Source: Arthrobacter sp. Leaf141
GTDB lineage: Bacteria; Actinomycetota; Actinomycetes; Actinomycetales; Micrococcaceae
DNA: 64,000 bases
NCBI RefSeq assembly: GCF_001424565.1
Contig: NZ_LMOL01000005.1
Coordinates: 197,820-261,819, forward strand
Direction: 5' to 3'
In this document: positions 61,604-64,000 of the stretch, piece by piece
Layout: each line of letters opens with the position of its first letter
Numbering within the stretch: the stretch's first letter is position 1
Position numbers and translations under genes: made by a program
The notes under the pieces: model-generated
Databases searched by the model: none
Seen by the model: the letters and a program-made list of their open reading frames with translations, nothing else
What the model was told of the DNA's origin: nothing

Positions 61604-61945
61604 TCAGATGGTTTGCGGCAACCGGCCGGTTAAGGCAGCCACGGGAACGGCGGACCAGCGCCCGCTCTCCGGCTCGTAGGCGATCACCGTGGCGGACCCC
61701 GCGCCGCGCGCCTCGTCGATGGCCAGAAGCAGGGCATCCTCAAGGTGCCGCGCGTATTCCAGCCGCCTGTCCGGGGAACCCGGCAGGTCGCCGTCGTCAA
61801 TCACCACGTGGCCCTTCCCGTCCACGATGACCTTCAAGGAGTAGCCCCGGTCCTCGTGCAGCGAGCCGCGGGTGGACGAGATTTCGGTGACCCGGTCCGC
61901 CCGGACCAGTCCGTTTCCCAGCGTACGGATCCACACGTCACCCAT
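61604..61945 (-). CDS. Hypothetical protein (113 aa)
   Basis: ATG 61945 with a strong GGAGGAAAT site. Beta-rich head (VWIRTLGNGLVRADRVTEIS, YSLKVIVDGKGHVVIDDGDL), a helix with an acidic face (EYARHLEDALLLAIDEARGA) and an extended end (ATVIAYEPESGRWSAVPVAA). Soluble, no family recognised. Confidence 0.7.
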   Translation of the reverse strand: MGDVWIRTLGNGLVRADRVTEISSTRGSLHEDRGYSLKVIVDGKGHVVIDDGDLPGSPDRRLEYARHLEDALLLAIDEARGAGSATVIAYEPESGRWSAVPVAALTGRLPQTI

Positions 61946-62145
61946 GAATTTCCTCCTTCGGCGGTGGGCGCGGAGCAGCGCCCCATATGGCGAACGCTAC
62001 TCCTCCGGGAGTCTTTTGTGACCCCTCCCGCAGCCCCCTTATGTTCGTCCGCCGGAACAGGTAAAGTTCCCGGCAGGCCGCCCCAAAGGGCCGCCGCCGG
62101 GGTTTGGGGGGACTTCCAGCAACATCTCTTGTTGGGGAGTCGGGC

Positions 62146-63219
62146 ATGCGCGCTGCACAGCAATCCATCACGGCCACAAAAGTACGACGGCGGCTGGCCA
62201 GATTGGCGGCCTCGCTCGCCGCCCTGCTGGCCACGGGGCTGATCGTCGCGGCCCCCGCGGGTGCCCTCGCGCCCGCGGATCCTCGGGCACCGGTGATCAT
62301 CAACGCCTTCCTGGACGAGCCCAGCTGGGCCTATCTGGACCGGCCCTCGCTGGTGCAGATATCCCTGGTGGTGCCCGCCGGCCAGACCCGGGTGCCCACA
62401 GGCACGCTCAAAGTCACAGCCCACGAACCGGGCGCCGTCCCATCAGTGGTAACGGTGACGGGAGACGAGGGCAACTTCTACATTCCCATCCAACCCACAC
62501 AAATTGGAACCCGGTACTACACCGTGTCCTACTCCGGCGATGCGCTTTTCAAGCCGTCCGCCCTGCGTGCCTCCTACGTTGCCCTGACCGGACCAGAGAT
62601 CCGCACGGCCCTGCAGTCCGCCACGGCCGGCTCCGTGCTGGTCAGCCAGCCAGTCAAGCTCACCGCAACGGTGCGGGCTGCCAGCGGGGCCCGGATGAAC
62701 GGCACCGCCGACGGGCCCATCATGTTCTACGCCGACGGCGTTGCGGTGGGGGAGGGGATTGCCGTGGCGGGTTCCAGCGGCTGGAGCGCCACCCTGTCCC
62801 TGGACTCTCTGGCGGTGGGCCGGCACAGGATCATTGCCAACCTTGAATCGGTGATCCACTACTTCGGGCCCGCGTCCGCCCCCGTCTACGTTGATGTCAA
62901 AGCTCCTGCTGCAGGCCTGCCCGTCACCGGCAGGCATACCGTCATGCAGGACGGACCGGGTGGCTCCTGGGCACGCTCGGCCGTGACGGTGCGCGCAGCC
63001 CGGACCGGGGATCCTGCCCCCGCCGGTTATGTGCAGTTCTACGTGGACGGGAGCGCACCCGGCCTGCCCGTGAAGCTGGTTGCCGGTAAGGCGGCCTGCG
63101 ACTATGTGCCGCTCGGAGCCGGCACCCACCGGATCCGGGCCGTGTACCTGGGTGACACCCGCCACCGCCCGGCCGAGCTGCCCGTCCGCACCGTAACGGT
63201 CACGGGGCCGGCGAGCTGA
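62146..63219 (+). CDS. Secreted protein with Ig-like repeats
   Basis: 357 residues, ATG 62146 with GGGGAG upstream. Sec signal (LAASLAALLATGLIVAAPAG, cut near ALA), then three or four Big/Ig-like repeats of ~90 residues: FYIPIQPTQIGTRYYTVSYS-type strand blocks, GPIMFYADGVAVGEGIAVAG and GYVQFYVDGSAPGLPVKLVA ending in GTHRIRAVYLGDTRHRPAEL. No anchoring motif is seen, so it may be released or held non-covalently. It sits 14 bases before the serine-hydrolase lipoprotein and may share its transcript. Confidence 0.8.
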   Translation: MRAAQQSITATKVRRRLARLAASLAALLATGLIVAAPAGALAPADPRAPVIINAFLDEPSWAYLDRPSLVQISLVVPAGQTRVPTGTLKVTAHEPGAVPSVVTVTGDEGNFYIPIQPTQIGTRYYTVSYSGDALFKPSALRASYVALTGPEIRTALQSATAGSVLVSQPVKLTATVRAASGARMNGTADGPIMFYADGVAVGEGIAVAGSSGWSATLSLDSLAVGRHRIIANLESVIHYFGPASAPVYVDVKAPAAGLPVTGRHTVMQDGPGGSWARSAVTVRAARTGDPAPAGYVQFYVDGSAPGLPVKLVAGKAACDYVPLGAGTHRIRAVYLGDTRHRPAELPVRTVTVTGPAS

Positions 63220-63233
63220 GGCGGGGGCGCTCC

Positions 63234-64000
63234 ATGCGGCCGGAACCCCGGCAGTCCAAGTATCTGCGCATCGTTGCCGCTGCCGTTCTCCTGGTTGGAT
63301 CGGCGGGTTGCACCGGTGCCCCCGATCCGCCGGACCAGCAGACTCGCACGGCCCCGGCCTTCGTTGGAATCCTGCAGCGATATAGCGCTGACCTTCTCAC
63401 GGCGGGAGCCACCGCCGTCATTATCGACATGAAGTCCCGAGTGGGGGACTGGTCCTCTGCTGCCGGTGTCCGGGACCTTGACACCATGGACCCCGCCCAG
63501 CTGAGCGATCAGTCACAGGTGGGTGACATCACCACGGCCATGGTGGCGGTGTCTGTGCTGAAGCTGGTGGAAGAGGGAAAGATCCAGCTGGATGATCCCG
63601 TCCAGCAGTACCTGCCCGGGCTGGAAGGCATCGTCAAGCCGCCGGGTCCCATCACCATCCGCAGCCTGCTCAGCCACCGGTCCGGAATGCCCGACTACTG
63701 GGTGTCGCCCGTTCACATAGGTACGGGTCCGTTCACCCATGAGGAACGGGTGGGTTTTGTCGCCGGCATGCCTTGGACCGGCGGGTCCGGGAGCCTGTAC
63801 AGCTACTCCGCCACCAACTATTCGGTGTTGGCGCTCCTGGTGGAGAAGCTGCGGGGCCGGAGCATTGGTGTTGTCATCCGGGAAGACAGCGTGGCGCCGC
63901 TGAACCTGCAGCACACGCTTATGACCGGGGACGCGCCCGGACCCCAGCGGATGCTCCACGGCTATACCCGGACGGCGGCCGGGGACTTGGAAGACAATGC
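63234..64000 (+). CDS. Beta-lactamase-fold lipoprotein, 5' part, degenerate active site
   Basis: ATG 63234; the frame is open to the right edge (about 255 codons). Signal with lipobox-like VGSAGC. Serine hydrolase/class C scaffold is clear: KLVEEGKIQLDDPVQQYLPG and ITIRSLLSHRSGMPDYW. However the place of the S-x-x-K nucleophile motif reads GDITTAMVA (Ser to Asp, Lys to Thr), and the Y-x-N motif reads YSATNYSVL (Asn to Ala). The fold is therefore kept but the usual catalysis is not expected. Its C-terminal KTG-type motif, if any, lies outside the window. Confidence 0.8.
   Translation, partial: MRPEPRQSKYLRIVAAAVLLVGSAGCTGAPDPPDQQTRTAPAFVGILQRYSADLLTAGATAVIIDMKSRVGDWSSAAGVRDLDTMDPAQLSDQSQVGDITTAMVAVSVLKLVEEGKIQLDDPVQQYLPGLEGIVKPPGPITIRSLLSHRSGMPDYWVSPVHIGTGPFTHEERVGFVAGMPWTGGSGSLYSYSATNYSVLALLVEKLRGRSIGVVIREDSVAPLNLQHTLMTGDAPGPQRMLHGYTRTAAGDLEDN

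Noticed and set aside
1..64000. CRISPR arrays, tRNA/rRNA genes, insertion sequences and prophage structural genes
   Set aside because: No regular spaced repeats, clover-leaf arms, transposase motifs or terminal repeats were seen; the beta-helix protein is the only phage-like item and stands alone.

Overview
The window reads as chromosomal DNA of a high-GC actinobacterium, most likely of the Arthrobacter/Pseudarthrobacter group (Micrococcaceae). This is inferred from codon and GC character, frequent GTG/TTG starts, leaderless-looking promoters, a LAxTG-type sortase signal, a GAF-ANTAR regulator, a C. glutamicum-type ArsR and general protein resemblance; no rRNA or tRNA gene is present to confirm it. 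Most genes look intact. Partial genes lie at both edges: the 3' end of galU on the left and the 5' part of a beta-lactamase-fold lipoprotein on the right.

Layout. 1-1.8 kb: galU end, a VanZ-like protein and a sortase-anchored surface protein. 1.9-14.4 kb: one long minus-strand exopolysaccharide cluster, read from the tyrosine autokinase through flippase, pyruvyl transferase, two GT4 glycosyltransferases, an acetyltransferase, gmd and fcl (GDP-L-fucose) and the initiating sugar-phosphate transferase to a DUF4012 protein. 14.5-19 kb: an Lrp-type regulator divergent from a three-gene 2-oxoacid dehydrogenase operon (E1 alpha, E1 beta, E2). 19-22.8 kb: small and hypothetical genes, an MBL-fold hydrolase, two very small membrane proteins and an EspI/MinD-like ATPase. 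23-28.2 kb: a second polysaccharide patch (Tat-exported beta-helix protein, rhamnosyltransferase-like protein, SGNH hydrolase, Wzy-like polymerase), which may supply the polymerase missing from the first cluster.

28.4-37 kb: a probable envelope polysaccharide synthase locus that resembles a rewired bacterial cellulose synthase: a BcsB-like membrane-anchored protein, a GT-C membrane glycosyltransferase, a processive GT2 with an N-terminal MshEN (c-di-GMP-type) domain, an HPt-like protein lacking its histidine, a convergent GAF-ANTAR regulator and a GH26-like hydrolase. This is the best candidate for an undescribed system. 37-40.8 kb: a Cys/TPR hypothetical, a RelE-type toxin-antitoxin pair and two unknowns. 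40.8-44 kb: a TasA-like secreted protein followed by a SipW-type signal peptidase fused in cis to its own SipW-type secretion signal and four Ig-like repeats, a second unusual architecture.

44-45.3 kb: a PadR/membrane-protein pair. 45.3-50.3 kb: a zinc uptake locus (aztA divergent from aztB-aztD-aztC-aztD) with a clear Zur-like box between the two arms and two AztD paralogues. 50.4-56.9 kb: membrane hypotheticals, a patatin-like protein preceded by a short leader ORF, a YCII protein, a SNF2 helicase and a C39-like lipoprotein. 57-60.9 kb: a GNAT enzyme and an arsenic resistance block (ArsO-like flavoprotein, ArsC, Acr3, divergent ArsR). 61-64 kb: two small hypotheticals, a secreted Ig-like protein and the edge serine-hydrolase homologue, which has lost its catalytic motif.
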